Below are positions 48,001 through 60,271 of a stretch of DNA of 64,000 nt, piece after piece. Each line of letters starts with the position of its first letter. Position 1 is the stretch's first letter. Source of the DNA: Rotaria macrura (Eukaryota; Rotifera; Eurotatoria; Philodinida; Philodinidae); NCBI GenBank assembly GCA_900239685.1, contig OENT01000589.1, positions 1-64,000 of the forward strand, in the 5' to 3' direction. Under the pieces are notes generated by a model that was not told the DNA's origin, did not search any database, and worked only from the letters and a program-made list of their open reading frames with translations. Made by a program: the position numbers and the translations under genes.

Positions 48001-49591
48001 AAGCAATACGAAGAATAATTCTCTTCTAAAACTGGTACTAAGAAGTTGTCAAAGTTTTATCAGTAAAAACCTGTGAAATAACCAGAGGGTAATTATGGGG
48101 AATGATCCCCCTGCTTTGGAAAGTTTTCATATGCATTTTTGCAAGTTCATCACTTTTTTAAACCATTAGAAAAGCATTCTTTGTAAATACGTAAAATTGA
48201 ATTTGGGTAAGTGGAAAATATCTTTTGTGCAGATGCAGGAATAAGGGCAACCAAAACAAATTCGGGTAATAGTAAAAACTATGCAAACCGTTGAATCCAT
48301 TAACTCAGAATACTTGTGCTCTACCTCCCATATATGCGTTTATTTACTGTTTTGAAACTAATGTAAAAAGAACTGCAAATTTGAATCAGATATGAGTACT
48401 ATCCTTTAGAGCAAGACGAAATTTTAATTTCTGTTCTGTTCTCGTCTCTGATTTGATTTGGTGACGGGTCCTCTAGTCATTTGACTGTTATCGGTATTAA
48501 TAAAAAATGTAACGCACAAATTTGGTGAATCCAAATGAAAGAGGGTTTGATGAATGCACTGAAATAACTGTGTTTATCAAGTATATTCTTTTTTTCTTTG
48601 ATTTTATTCTCGTAAGAGCCATTTTATATTTAATTAAAATGAAGTAAGAGTAGATTGCGAAAAATTCATCAGTATAATTAAACCAAAGTCGTCTTCAAAA
48701 TCTATGAAATAAACTTTATCCCCGATCTAGAAAAATCCTGCCTGTGTGCTTATTTATAACATCCATGTTATTTACTCGAGCAATACTGTTGTGATTATTT
48801 TCTTCGTAATTTATGACAACGATCTTAAACATAAAAGGCCGCATGCAGTAAAATGATAACGGAGATTAACAGCCATTACGAATAATTATCGTAAGATTTT
48901 TCTGCTTGAGACCTACATCTATTTAAATATCGATGCTAGTGAAAAGATTAAATACTAGACAAACGAAATAGTAATTACTGGTTCAATCTATTCATTCTGA
49001 AACATTCTATCATATCCAAATACACTACAATGGAAAACGTTTCTAGGATTACGCCGACTGTGGCGGGCTGCTCTCCACCCTCAATGACTAAATGCCATTA
49101 TTAGCTTACATCTCTTCTCCCTCAACTTGATTACATAACATATGAACAGTTCAAAAGAATATTTTAACTTATGGTGCGATCTATCTAGAATGATATTGGC
49201 CTCTATGCGAACTATTGCTCCTGATCACTCCAAAAACGGTGTTCACAGGTGCCAACAGAAACTGGGCCCTCAAGATATGTTTTGCCAGTGATCAATAATA
49301 ATCTCATCAACGCTGTATAAAAAACAGTATGTTACCATGTATACTTTTATGTGCCACATTGTCGTCGTTAATGATGCTCCCCACCACTTCAGCCACCATC
49401 TACAAAACAGACAAACATGCAAAGAACCGGTTCCGAAGTTTTATAAAATCAATTGTTTCACATACTTGAACATCGCTATTCGCGTTCTATCGATTCAAAC
49501 TCTGAACAGCATTCACTGATACCAGGAGGAGCGTTGCGAACTACTTTGAGCCACCATAACCTCAATGTAAGCAACTGTATTATCACCGTCA

Positions 49592-49716
49592 TCCAGGTTC
49601 ATGATTTGAGGCCATGTTCTCACGGTACTTTTACCATATTTATATCGTATATCAAACTTATACGTTCCGTATTTTACCGTAAGTGACCGTATAAGTACCG
49701 TATGTTTTCACCTGGG
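49592..49716. mobile_element. Possible MITE rich in CCGTA words
   Basis: The right end ATGTTTTCACCTGGG (minus strand CCCAGGTGAAAACAT) is preceded by many CCGTAT/ACGGTAC words. The left end CCAGGTTCATG with CATGTTCTCACGGTAC is a loose inverted match. Borders and duplication are unclear. Confidence 0.3.
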
Positions 49717-50505
49717 TAGTAGAAAATCCTAATTAAAAAACATTTTTCTATTTAATGCCCACAAGACTACATACCGACAAAAGTTTTGGATACCGTATCA
49801 ATTGCTAAAAATATCAAGAAAATCAAGGTCTGATTAGAAAATTGAACATCAAACCTCATATATTACTGCCAATTTTTCTAGCACAGATCTCAACTTTCAT
49901 CCCGATTCCATCAGCCTGCGACATCATTGTGATAAATTCTTTCTATAAGAAATGAGTACCGATTCTCCATGAAGTTCTTCCCACGATACTTTTATAATAA
50001 AATGATTGTCTGAATTGAAGACCAATACAAAGGGCCTCGTTCTAAAAAAGCAATTTCAATAATGACAACATATTGACATAGATTTCTTGCATCGTGTCTA
50101 ATACCTCCCTAGGTAATATAAACTGGTGGTTTACCGCTAAAAGTGACCAGGTACTTACAACATTGGTTTATATCAATATACTATTTCTAAAAACTATACG
50201 CTCTTCATCGCACGATAAACGAGAAGAGTCAAAGGAACAAAAACAGAATTTACAGTACTTCAGCAAGATATCTTTTACCAACTGCAAGAACGAAGATTAG
50301 GCTGATGCGCTTTAGGAAGTTGCAGAGTGAGCACCCTGATGTTTGTGAAGGAGAAAAATTTTTAGCTATAGTATAACCTGTTTCAAATGAGTTTTTATTG
50401 TTTTATCGAATAAAGCAACGAAATGTAATATAAAAAATAGATAAAGAACAATGATTGATGGAGCGTGTCGAATGGCTAGATATTGTGGAGATACATGCAT
50501 TTGCC

Positions 50506-50834
50506 CTGTCTACACTAGAAAAATAATGCGGCATTAATGTCGAATTAAATGTATCTGCGTCTACACTTATAAGTGTAATGCATCAATCAGAACTGAGAAG
50601 TGGCCACTATAATGTTGTCGGAATGGACAATTCCAGCACGTGGTAACGAAAACTCGTCGCCTCTTTCTTTCTATAGTTCATTTATCGGGTTGAAAAGATC
50701 TTTTTATCGATGATAAAAAGCGACTTTATCGAGGCACAATCATTGTTCAACTCTGAAAAGTATACTAAATCTGAATTAACTTTTCGACCAATCACGTGCC
50801 TTAATTCGGTTTTAACTTTTATAGTGTAGACAAG
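50506..50834. mobile_element. Possible 330-bp MITE with CTGTCTACACTA ends
   Basis: The left end CTGTCTACACTAGAAAAATAA and the right end, minus strand CTTGTCTACACTATAAAAG, are inverted. The next blocks (CGGCATTAATGTCGAATTAA / CCGAATTAAGGCACG) match loosely. Flanks are only roughly alike (CATTTG and CATTAG). Confidence 0.45.
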
Positions 50835-51614
50835 GTCATTAGCTTTAAAGGGGAAGTATGGTATACAATCGATAAAATCTGATTCGTCTTAAGGAAAATA
50901 GTAGAGGGAATTAATGAAAGTGAAAACTTCTTCAAATTCTCAGTTTTCGAAATTGCGGTTGTTGAATTGTAGATGGAGCTGCAGGATGAACTAGATAAGG
51001 AAATTATAACAACGTGTGCACGTGTCTTTCTGTTCACGTATTCATCGTGAAGAAGGAGAGATTTCTTTTCTTGTAAGTTCCCAAGCCGCATTGTGATGGA
51101 GAAAAAATCTAGGGGAACTGGTGTTTCAACCATTGATTTCTGTTCTTTATTTTTCGAATTTCGAACTAGAAATGCGACTTATGCGTAATGTTTCTTGGAA
51201 CGGTACACATTGTGTGTTTGCGTTTCAAAGAGTGGGAAAGCTAAATAATGTGCATTAAAATATTCAGGGAAGAAGTATACAGACTTAGATAGATTATAAT
51301 AACCAGAAGAATTGAAATTATCACATGGCTCTGTGACGTGAGTAACTGCAAACACATATCATTTGCAAAAGAAAAAGAGTTACCAAAGGCTTATGAAAAT
51401 AATGCTACAGAAAAACCATGTTAGGGCAGGCATCTTGACTCTCATTTCCCATATATAAACCCGAAAAGTCCTCAGCAAAGTTGGAGAAAGACACTTTGGG
51501 TCTCGAGATTGGTAGTTAAGAAATTTATGTATCGAATGTATCAGATTCGACCCGAGCGAGTTTGATGATGTGTGAATGCGGTGAGAAGATCAACATAAAA
51601 ACAAACCTACACAA

Positions 51615-53008
51615 CAGTGATGGAACCGGTTCGGTTTGAAATTTCGGAATATTCGGTCGGTTCGGTTCGGTTCCACGTATTCGGAACCGATTTCTTTTAG
51701 AAATATATTCTCAAACATTTTTTAATCTGTCGAGTAAAAGTGAATGAGCAAAGTATATCTATATTCTCTGATGATATATAAATGAATATACTAATTGCAA
51801 TGTTAACTAATTCATCATTCATTTTATTCAACAATATTGTGCGGCTGCCGAGCACGTTCAAAAGGTTATCATTATCAATACTAAATTTAGACTAAAGAAA
51901 TTAAATAATATATAGAAGAATTTTATCTTTCTTTCTCTTCTGCACATTACAACACGAATGGGAGAAATTCTTTTCCTTGGTGCGATGTTCATAACAGAAC
52001 GAAAAATAAAAATAAGAATAGACATCGTTGTATGTATTATGTGTAATTCTCTTTCATGCAAAATTAGTGCTGATAATGACTTTTTGAACAAGATCGAAAG
52101 CTTCACAATAGTTTAGAATAACATAAATAAAATGATTGATGAGTTAGTTTACTTCGAAGACAGTATAGCACATTCTTATGATAAGATTGAGGACAACATT
52201 TTAGCAGGAAGCACTTACATACTATAATATTAATTGGTTATCAATTTGTATTACTTTTTAATTCACTAATAGATATCTCTCTGTTTTGAACTTTAAAATA
52301 ATCTGTAACATACAGCAAAAAAGTTAGGAAAGAGTATCTAACTAATATTTCAAAATCGATAAATTTTCTGAGATTTTCAGACCTTTCAAATGTACACTGT
52401 CATAATGGTTATTACCTCTCAAACTGTAAAAAACGAAATAAAATTTAGAATTTCGACAACATCTTTATATTTTGAAGGACAACTGTTTCCTTTTTAATCG
52501 ACGTATTTCCCATCATCATTAGGTTACTATTTTCAAGTGCTTCGTCAATCCGAAATGATATACTAAAAAAATAAAGAACAAAAGCTGGAAAGTGTAACAT
52601 ATTTATATCATTGCTCAACTTAGGTTACACGACATTTTCACACTACGTCCTTCAATGAACAATGACCTGCTAGCTGAAACTAAATCTACTCTTCGCATTG
52701 AGCGAAGAAAAAAAATCGAATGATTCATTCTTCATTTCGAAAGAAATTCGCTATCCACTAAAAGTACACTGTAGTCTTTTCCGGTTGAAAAATATTTCTA
52801 ACATAAAATAGGGAATAGTGATACTTTAAAAATTGACTGCAGCTCAACTTTCTAAGTCACTCTTAGAACTATCGAAAGTATTATAATCACGTCGTCAGTC
52901 AAATTTTATAAATGAATATCTTTGAAAAAAAGCAGAAATCGACAAACGTTTTTTTTATTTTTTAATCGGTTCGGTTCGTAAAAAAAACACAAACCGATTC
53001 CATCACTG
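51615..53008. mobile_element. hAT-like element, 1.39 kb, perfect 8-bp target duplication
   Basis: Begins CAGTGATGGAACCGGTTCGG and ends GGTTTG... in inverted form as CCGATTCCATCACTG at 53008. It is flanked by the identical octamer CTACACAA at 51607-51614 and 53009-53016, diagnostic of hAT insertion. GGTTCGG words repeat near both ends, like subterminal binding sites. The longest open frame inside (51858-52106, minus, 82 codons) does not resemble a transposase, so the element looks non-autonomous. The intact duplication implies a fairly recent insertion. Confidence 0.85.
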
Positions 53009-53327
53009 CTACACAACAACATGTCTTCACGTGACTGTAAAACATACAAGTTTAGCCACAAACGCAATTTGTTTCATATGACCCATTACTTCAGTGGAGT
53101 GAACAAGAGAAAGAAATATTTGCTTTCATTCTATTGTTTATTGAAATCAAAATAATTACAAAATGTTTGAAATATTCTTTCGACAGTTCATGCTTCATCT
53201 GTTAATTGGTGGGTTTTTTTTTATCTTGGAAAATTTTTGGAAAGAAAATGATACTAGAAAGTATTCGGTAATTTTAACTAAGAAATGCCGAGAGAAAAAA
53301 TCACCATAATGTTCATGATAATCTAAC

Positions 53328-53500
53328 TAGGGGTGTTACTTTATCTTTACTTTATTTTATAAATATAAATTTAATCTTTATATGTGAACAATAAAGATAA
53401 ATGTAATCTTTATTAAAATACAGATAAAGAAATTCTTAATTTTTTAAAAATAAAGAAAATGTGAAGATAAATGTATGAATTTTTCTATTGGCGAGAGGGA
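53328..53500 (+). mobile_element. Single hAT-type end related to the 32482 MITE
   Basis: TAGGGGTGTTACTTTATCTT at 53328 resembles the terminus TAGGGGTGGCACTTTAACTT of the MITE at 32482-32881, and is followed by ATAAAG/CTTTAT-rich sequence. No opposite end with a matching flank was found within 2 kb, so it is probably truncated; the right limit given is arbitrary. Confidence 0.4.
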
Positions 53501-56500
53501 AATAGATTCGGACTATAATAAAAGGATATGCAAAGTAGAAGCCGTTTCTAACATGCAAATATTCATTTTTTCAAAAACAAAAGCTATAAATAAATATGCG
53601 ATGTGGCAAAAAATATATAACTCTCATCAATTCACTGATCTCTAATTGACGAATGGTGAAAAAACTCTTGTATGACAGATTCGATCGATCTTTAGAGTGG
53701 ATCCTCTATCTTGTAATCATGTTTAATGCCATCAGCAAGTTTCAAAATTGGATTGCATGCCACGCTTACACTTTTATGAAACTCACTTCATAAAAAACAT
53801 CATATGCCTCTCAAGCTAATCATATCAAAACTCTCTGATATGGTAAGTCTGAGAATACTTAGATAAGGTAGTTATATTCGTATAACCCTTTGATATCCGA
53901 TTTAGGGCAGCGATGAAGAAAAACATCGAAAAACGCTATCTCGTTGGTGTCTTCTTCTAGCATTCGTCAACCACTTGCAATAGTAATTTTTCAATGCGAC
54001 GAACTTCGTGCTTCTAAAGCGCAAAGTAAATTTTAAAAACTGAAGTTTCAAATCAAAAAGTAAGAAAATGATTGCCTTTAATATAATCAAATAGAGAATT
54101 TAACTTATTTATTTTCATCAACTCATGTTAAACATTCACTTGATCGTTTGATTTTGGTTCCTTTTCTACTCAAATATTGAATAGTTTAAGTATTGAAGAA
54201 GTTGATATATGTTATGAATCCTTTTGTTGATCTGAGAGAATTGTCCGTGAACCTATATAAAAATTATTTCACATCGCCATATCGATTACTGTTTCCACAT
54301 TGAAAAAAAGGGTTTCAAATCCGTTGTGAAATTCGAAACTCTTTCAAAGGTGTCGTAATTTTGTCCAAAACCTTTAGAAGGATTCCGATTTTTGCAACGA
54401 ATTCAGAAACTTTTTAGGTTTTGTAGCTTCCATGAAACGTTTTTAGTTTTGGTAATGTGACCATTTTTTGTTTTCAGTGTAGAGGAATAAAGACTTTTCT
54501 CGTCTGGTCTTTGATATAACTTGTGATTACATTATAGCACCATGGAAGATATTAGCTCTCGATATTTTTTTCCAAACACCAAATTTATCTTGAGATACTA
54601 AATACTCTTGTAGTGCTACTTTTAGATGAATTTTTTCGACCTGATACTAAGGGATTTCTAAGATTGTATTACGATTCAGGAGATTCAAATGAAGATAATT
54701 GATATCATAATGAGTCATGTACTGTTCAGAAAAGTTTTGTATAACCACACTGAAGGGTAATTGATTAACAATTCACAGTATTCACAAAAACGTATATTGT
54801 ATCATGCATAGACATAAGGTATAACCGTTGTTCTATGGTTTTCCATCTAGCAGGATTCGTGAATTCCCACTACTTAAGTGTTCCAATGGATTTTTCTCTT
54901 ATGCTTTCCTACCCCTATATCCCAGAGTATCTAATATGCAGCTATAAGCTCTAGTAAATAGATTTTAATATATTACTTATCCAGAGATTTTTATTGATGA
55001 GAATTAGATAGCAGCAACAACAATAATGTTGCACAAGTCTTACCGATAGGAGCTTTTACCGGTGTACATGAACTGCCAAAAAATTACTATTACGTAAATA
55101 GATTGAGCTATAGAGCACAGAAGAGGGCTCGTATATTGCTATAGTGGATTGATTTTAGATTATTCCTCAACCAGACTTTTCCTCAGTAGTGGAAAGTTAC
55201 ACGAAAGGGTCACTGTTTTCCAATAATCAGCAATCGTTGATTGCTGGAACATTGTTTACTTTAAAATCCTGCTAAAACTCTAAGGGTGGTGATGGATTTG
55301 GCAAAAACCTATTGCTCACTGGCCTGTTACTAGATATGCCACCATATTCAGGTGACTAAAAATACGTGCATATCATAGTTATATTGAATGAACCATTTTC
55401 AATCGCTTCATACTAATATGATACTAAATATAGTTCATTAGTCTATAAAGAACAGTATATATATATATAAATAATTACTAGTTCATACTAATCTAGCAAA
55501 AGTGCAGTCATACGATAACTTTTATCTCAAATATACATGGAATAGATGATGTCTAATTGTGAAGAAAAGATACGAATCATATATATATATATATGATCAT
55601 TTTATTCGGATGAGTAGCCTTTTTGTATCATTAAGCACCTTGCTGAAAACAATCGTAATTTCTCGTTTACAAGATATCAATTAAGGAGAAAAGAATGGCA
55701 GGAATTGAAACGTTCATTAGCTATAGTTAATATTTCCCTGTGATCCCTTTACGAAATAAAAAGTTTAAATCCATATCTGGCACTCTTCGTGAGATATTTC
55801 AACGTAAAATTGGGAAATTTTTGCAAAATTTTCCTAAAATGATGTCTTCATAAAACATGAACGAAAGAACGGATTGACTTGAAAGTTTTCGTAGAATTAT
55901 TAGTCATATATCTGGCATTCTGTAGGAAATTCGAGTTCAATCCGTTGGTTTTTCTCGAGATTAGATGCCAAAATCATCTGATTGGTTGAGCGGTATGGAA
56001 CACTAGAGCGTTTCGTAAAAATTCAATAAAACCGACAGGTTGAATACTTTTCGATACGGCTTGTGTAGAACTTCATCGAATTTTCTCCTCTATCACAAAT
56101 ATCAAAATGAGTCAAAGCTGTGGTATATGATCGAGCAGTGTCTATTACATTTGGTCGTAGCCTATCTGCAATGGCTCATAATAAGAGTTCAACGAAATCT
56201 CAAATATGGATTTTTATTTAAATCGATTGGCCATTATCTGCAGTATATTAAACAAAAGCAGTGCTTTCTACTGCTGGTTCTCTGCAACAAGAGTAAAATC
56301 TCTATTTTCTTGTTGACTCATTCTCAGGATCAGAGTGAGCATCACAAACATAATAGAAAAAGAAAAGAAATAAACTTTAGCTATCTTTGCGTTTCTGTCT
56401 TTCATCCTCAACAGGAGAGAAAAATGTAACTCGATAACAGCAAGAATAAAAAAAGAAAAAAGAGTATGCAGCGAGACATTCAGGCGATGGCATTCAAAAG

Positions 56501-59094
56501 AATGATGTTGACATGACAGAAAAAAATAAAAGTAAGAACTAATAACAACATTTCAACTATTCTTTTGATCAGATTTTTTTTGTTTTTTATTTTCTGTATC
56601 TTTTGTTTTCTACTCTGTGTTCATTTGAAAATGCTATAGTCTAAATGGCTTTTTAAATCAGCATTAACAAAAGAATAATCATAACGGTTCTTGAATAGAC
56701 CATAAACAGTCAACATTTTTGGTGGAGGAAAAAAAGAATACCAGATTCGATATGAACTGCAAGAGGATTTCCGAAAACCATTCAAACAAAAGGATGCATG
56801 TGTAAAAACGTAGTTATCATGATATTCCCATAGTACCATGCCTTAAACTTTGCAGACTCATATTCCTTTCACATATGAGCGAGACATTCAGTTATATCAA
56901 TATCGACAGATAAGAGGTAGTGAGAAGAGGATTGTTTCCCAATGCATGAGAGGGATCCAAGAAACGAAAAATTGAATACACAGAATGTACAAACGAGAAT
57001 GATTGAAAATGATTGAAATCCATTGATCATTACACTTGGAACCGGTTTTTGTCACATTCAAGGTAATGCGAATTTTTCTTAGATGTATCAATATTTAAGT
57101 AAAAGAATGACTCAACACTGTTACAGGAAAAAAATAAGAGAACGTTCTTACGAGAGAAAAAACGTTGATTGTTGTTACAAAAGAAATTTTTGATTTGTTT
57201 TACATATGTTTTCATCACATTTTGCGTTCTGTTACAATGAAGTTGGTTTCTCGTTAAATGCTAGAGTACCATAGAGTTCAAGACACTCTACAAAATTGCT
57301 TTTGAGACCACTTCTAGACCTCCCACGAAGAATGTGAAAAAATGTTTATGTTTGTTTACCGACAAAGTGTTTTGTGATAATTTGGTAGAGCATCGTAATT
57401 ACAGAATCAATAAACCAGCTAACATAGAAAATGTACGTTAGATCGTGGTGAAATTGTCTACACAGTTCAGTCTTGTGAATGTCTCGGTAGAATTCGAAAA
57501 TGTACGTTAGATCGTGGTGAAATTGTCTACACAGTTCAGTCTTGTGAATGTCTCGGTAGAATTCGAAGATGTACGTGATTGGATGAACCCTTCCTGAGTT
57601 ATTACAAGAATATTGATTTTTCTCTATGGTTTTCCTAAGAAAATTTTCTATCGGAGTCAAAGGCAATCCCATTTATTATATATCATTCGATAGAGACCTT
57701 TACAAGCTACAAAACGGTATGTAGTATTTAAGAAAGCTAAGTCACCTATATGGCAGACATAATTAGTTAAGAAGTGTTACCAATGTTGTCAGCGCACTCA
57801 TTGACTCACAATTAGAGCTGTCTTCTGTTCACATGTATGTTATTTTGACATTGTATGGGATGAAGGATTCGAATCTGTATCCCATTGATTGAGTAGTAGC
57901 TTATAAAAATCAAGTCATGAGCAAAATGGAACTCTTAGGGTCAATGAAGGCAGAGAGTTCAAATATGACCTGTATTCGATTCCAAATCTTTTCTGATGTG
58001 CAACAGTAAATGGGAATCATAATTATAGAAAATATTTTGTCATGATAATTTTCGTGTCTACACATTCTCGAAAGACATCTGTCTCAAACAACTTTTTTAC
58101 TACACGTAACTCTCTGATCAAATCCGAAGTTTTCGCCTTTATTGGTTTTTACCTTAACTTCGAAGTATATTAAGTGATCTGCATTACCGTCTCCAACAAT
58201 TCATTTATGTGAGATTATTTTCTCAATCTAGATATGACTTATCTTATCGTACATGCAGCTTATTGTATATATTTTCTCCTGTACGCTCTTTTTATATAAT
58301 TCATATGATACTATGAGTTATTTTCCTAAGGAATCCTTCTTCGTGAAGAAATTTCTGCAGCATAGAAATAGTGATGTTGGGACGGTATTTTTCCATTATT
58401 TAGGCTCATTTGAAGTCGAAAAGTTATTTTAGTAATTGTCCAAATATACTGTTTGATAACCACAGAAAATAACATTCTGCTTTAATATGCTACAATAAAC
58501 AACCTTCGCAGCAGAGGGAGCATTTATCCCTCAAATGGTGGCATTCTTCAATCAGCGCAGAGTGTGAGTAACGGGAAATATTACGCTTAACATATCCACA
58601 TCCACACAAACGCACGTCCTCAAATTCTTATACCAGCAAACCATTGAGTTACGTCATATACAATAGGATAAACCGATATATTTAATGCAAAATGAGACGA
58701 TTTCTAATAGTAGATGTATTAGGTTGTATGAAACTACTTATATTCTTTATTTCTTATCGGTAATAGCCACACACATATCATAGAGAACACAAGATATTTA
58801 TATGTATGTAAAGGAGGAGGAAAAACAACGAGAAAAAGAGAACGAGGATAGCAACAGAAATAAATACGCTTATGAGAAAGAGTACTATTGTCAGGTATGA
58901 CAATTGGTTAGATATACAATTCCGTATACGGGAATATATAACATAAGAAATAAAGAGGCTAAATAAGAGTTAGCTTGTTTTGGTTAGCATTATCATAGAA
59001 TGGTATTTCTACTAACATACAGAAAGATATATGTAAAACCGATATAGTTAGTATTACAATAAAAAGGCACTTTTTGGTAACATACAAAGATATA
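53501..59094. other. Gene-free stretch
   Basis: No recognisable gene in 5.6 kb. A weak inverted pair at about 54296 (CACATTGAAAAAAAGGG) and 54478 (minus strand CACTGAAAACAAAAAATGG) may be a 185-bp MITE. AT microsatellites occur at about 55460 and 55578-55600. The 129-codon frame at 56040-56429 (plus) and the 104-codon frames elsewhere match nothing I know. Around 58800-58870 is an A/G-rich tract. A 69-bp duplication is listed separately. Confidence 0.4.
57431..57568. repeat. Recent 69-bp tandem duplication
   Basis: 57431-57499 is repeated almost perfectly at 57500-57568. Because 69 is a multiple of three, the minus-strand open frame here (57346-57672, 108 codons) contains a 23-residue unit twice (starting TYIFEFYRDIHK). 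I do not recognise that frame as a protein family, so coding status is open. Confidence 0.9.
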
Positions 59095-60003
59095 CCGGGC
59101 GTTGCAAAAATTTTGCAACATTCTTTGTTTTGCGAATATTTCTGCACAGACAAGCGATATAATCTTGATTCTTTTTTCAAAAGATACGTGATCAAATTCT
59201 CTACAAACTTCAATGTATCTTAGTTTACAACAATATAATTGAGCTTTTTTATTGGTTAAATAGTATGACTATATGAAACGATCCTATTTCCTATACATTG
59301 TTTAGTAATTCATTCTTTTCGTGAAAGTCGATATTCAATTCTTAAAACATTTTATACTGCTATACAGCTCTAGCAATCCTCTGTTGATTGCTTACGTATC
59401 TACTGTTTTTTATGTTTATTCCTTTGCACAGACGAATGGTCGTATTTTCGTGATCTTCATGTCTGATTTCTATGTTTCAAAGAAAGCATTTTACAAATGC
59501 CACTTAACTCTAAAACGTTTTCATTTTGGCAGTATTCGGTAGGTAAGTAATTTTTCTTTCTGTGTGCAGTCCCAATAAAGCGTGAAAAATAATTCCACTG
59601 AATGAAGACTTCGAACAATGTCAAGAAGGCCACTTTTGTTGTAGCAGCTCAGGCAGATCATAGTTTTTAGAAAAATATAGACACGATCAAACACTTACAA
59701 ATAATTCTAAAAGTACATTCCGCACACATTCCAATTACAATGGGAGAGTCTCTTACATGTATTTTTAGTGCGGAAAAACGTTGGAAAAAGAGAAACAGAC
59801 ACGTGGGAAGTAGGTTCATTTCATATAGTCATACTATGTAACCAATAAAAAAGCTCAATTATATTGTTGTAAACTAAGACACATTGAAGTTTGTAGAGAA
59901 TTTGAGCACGCATCTTTTGAAAAAAGAATCAAGATTATATCGCTTGTCTGTGCAGAAATATTCGCAAAACAAAGAATGTTGCAAAACTTTTGCAATACTC
60001 AGG
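59095..60003. mobile_element. 909-bp long-TIR DNA transposon, non-autonomous
   Basis: Arms of about 187 bp, 59095-59281 and about 59817-60003, are inverted copies with few differences. The outermost part contains GTTGCAAAAATTTTGCAAC, itself palindromic. ATA flanks both sides (59092-59094 and 60004-60006), a possible 3-bp duplication. The two look-alike open frames at 58959-59213 (minus) and 59884-60114 (plus), both beginning MKFVENL, are just the two arms read through. The 535-bp core has one 73-codon frame and no transposase motif. Superfamily unknown. Confidence 0.75.
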
Positions 60004-60271
60004 ATATCTAAAGACCTTAGACGAAACCCATCGAGTTTTTCTGATTTGATATCGTTTTTGTTCGTTTCATCGCAATATGTTGTCCTATTTATTATTTTTC
60101 CACCAGTTTATTAAGTAAATTTAAGATGCATGTTACTAATGAAAATCATATTCATCGTAGTACAGCCAAGAGACTATTCGAAGATAAGTGAAAAGATGAT
60201 TGTGTGAGAAATTAGTAGGAATAATATTATACAATTGCTCTCATTTTTGCTAAATTTTAGCTACCGATAGT

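Larger units (their letters stand above)
45046..51614. other. Gene-free stretch with probable small MITEs
   Basis: I recognise no coding gene in these 6.5 kb; all open frames are under 105 codons and unlike known families. Two possible MITEs are listed separately (49592-49716 and 50506-50834). The first few hundred bases should contain the kelch gene's promoter. Confidence 0.4.

Noticed and set aside
58959-60114. Two look-alike proteins beginning MKFVENL on opposite strands
   Set aside because: They are the two arms of the long-TIR element at 59095-60003.
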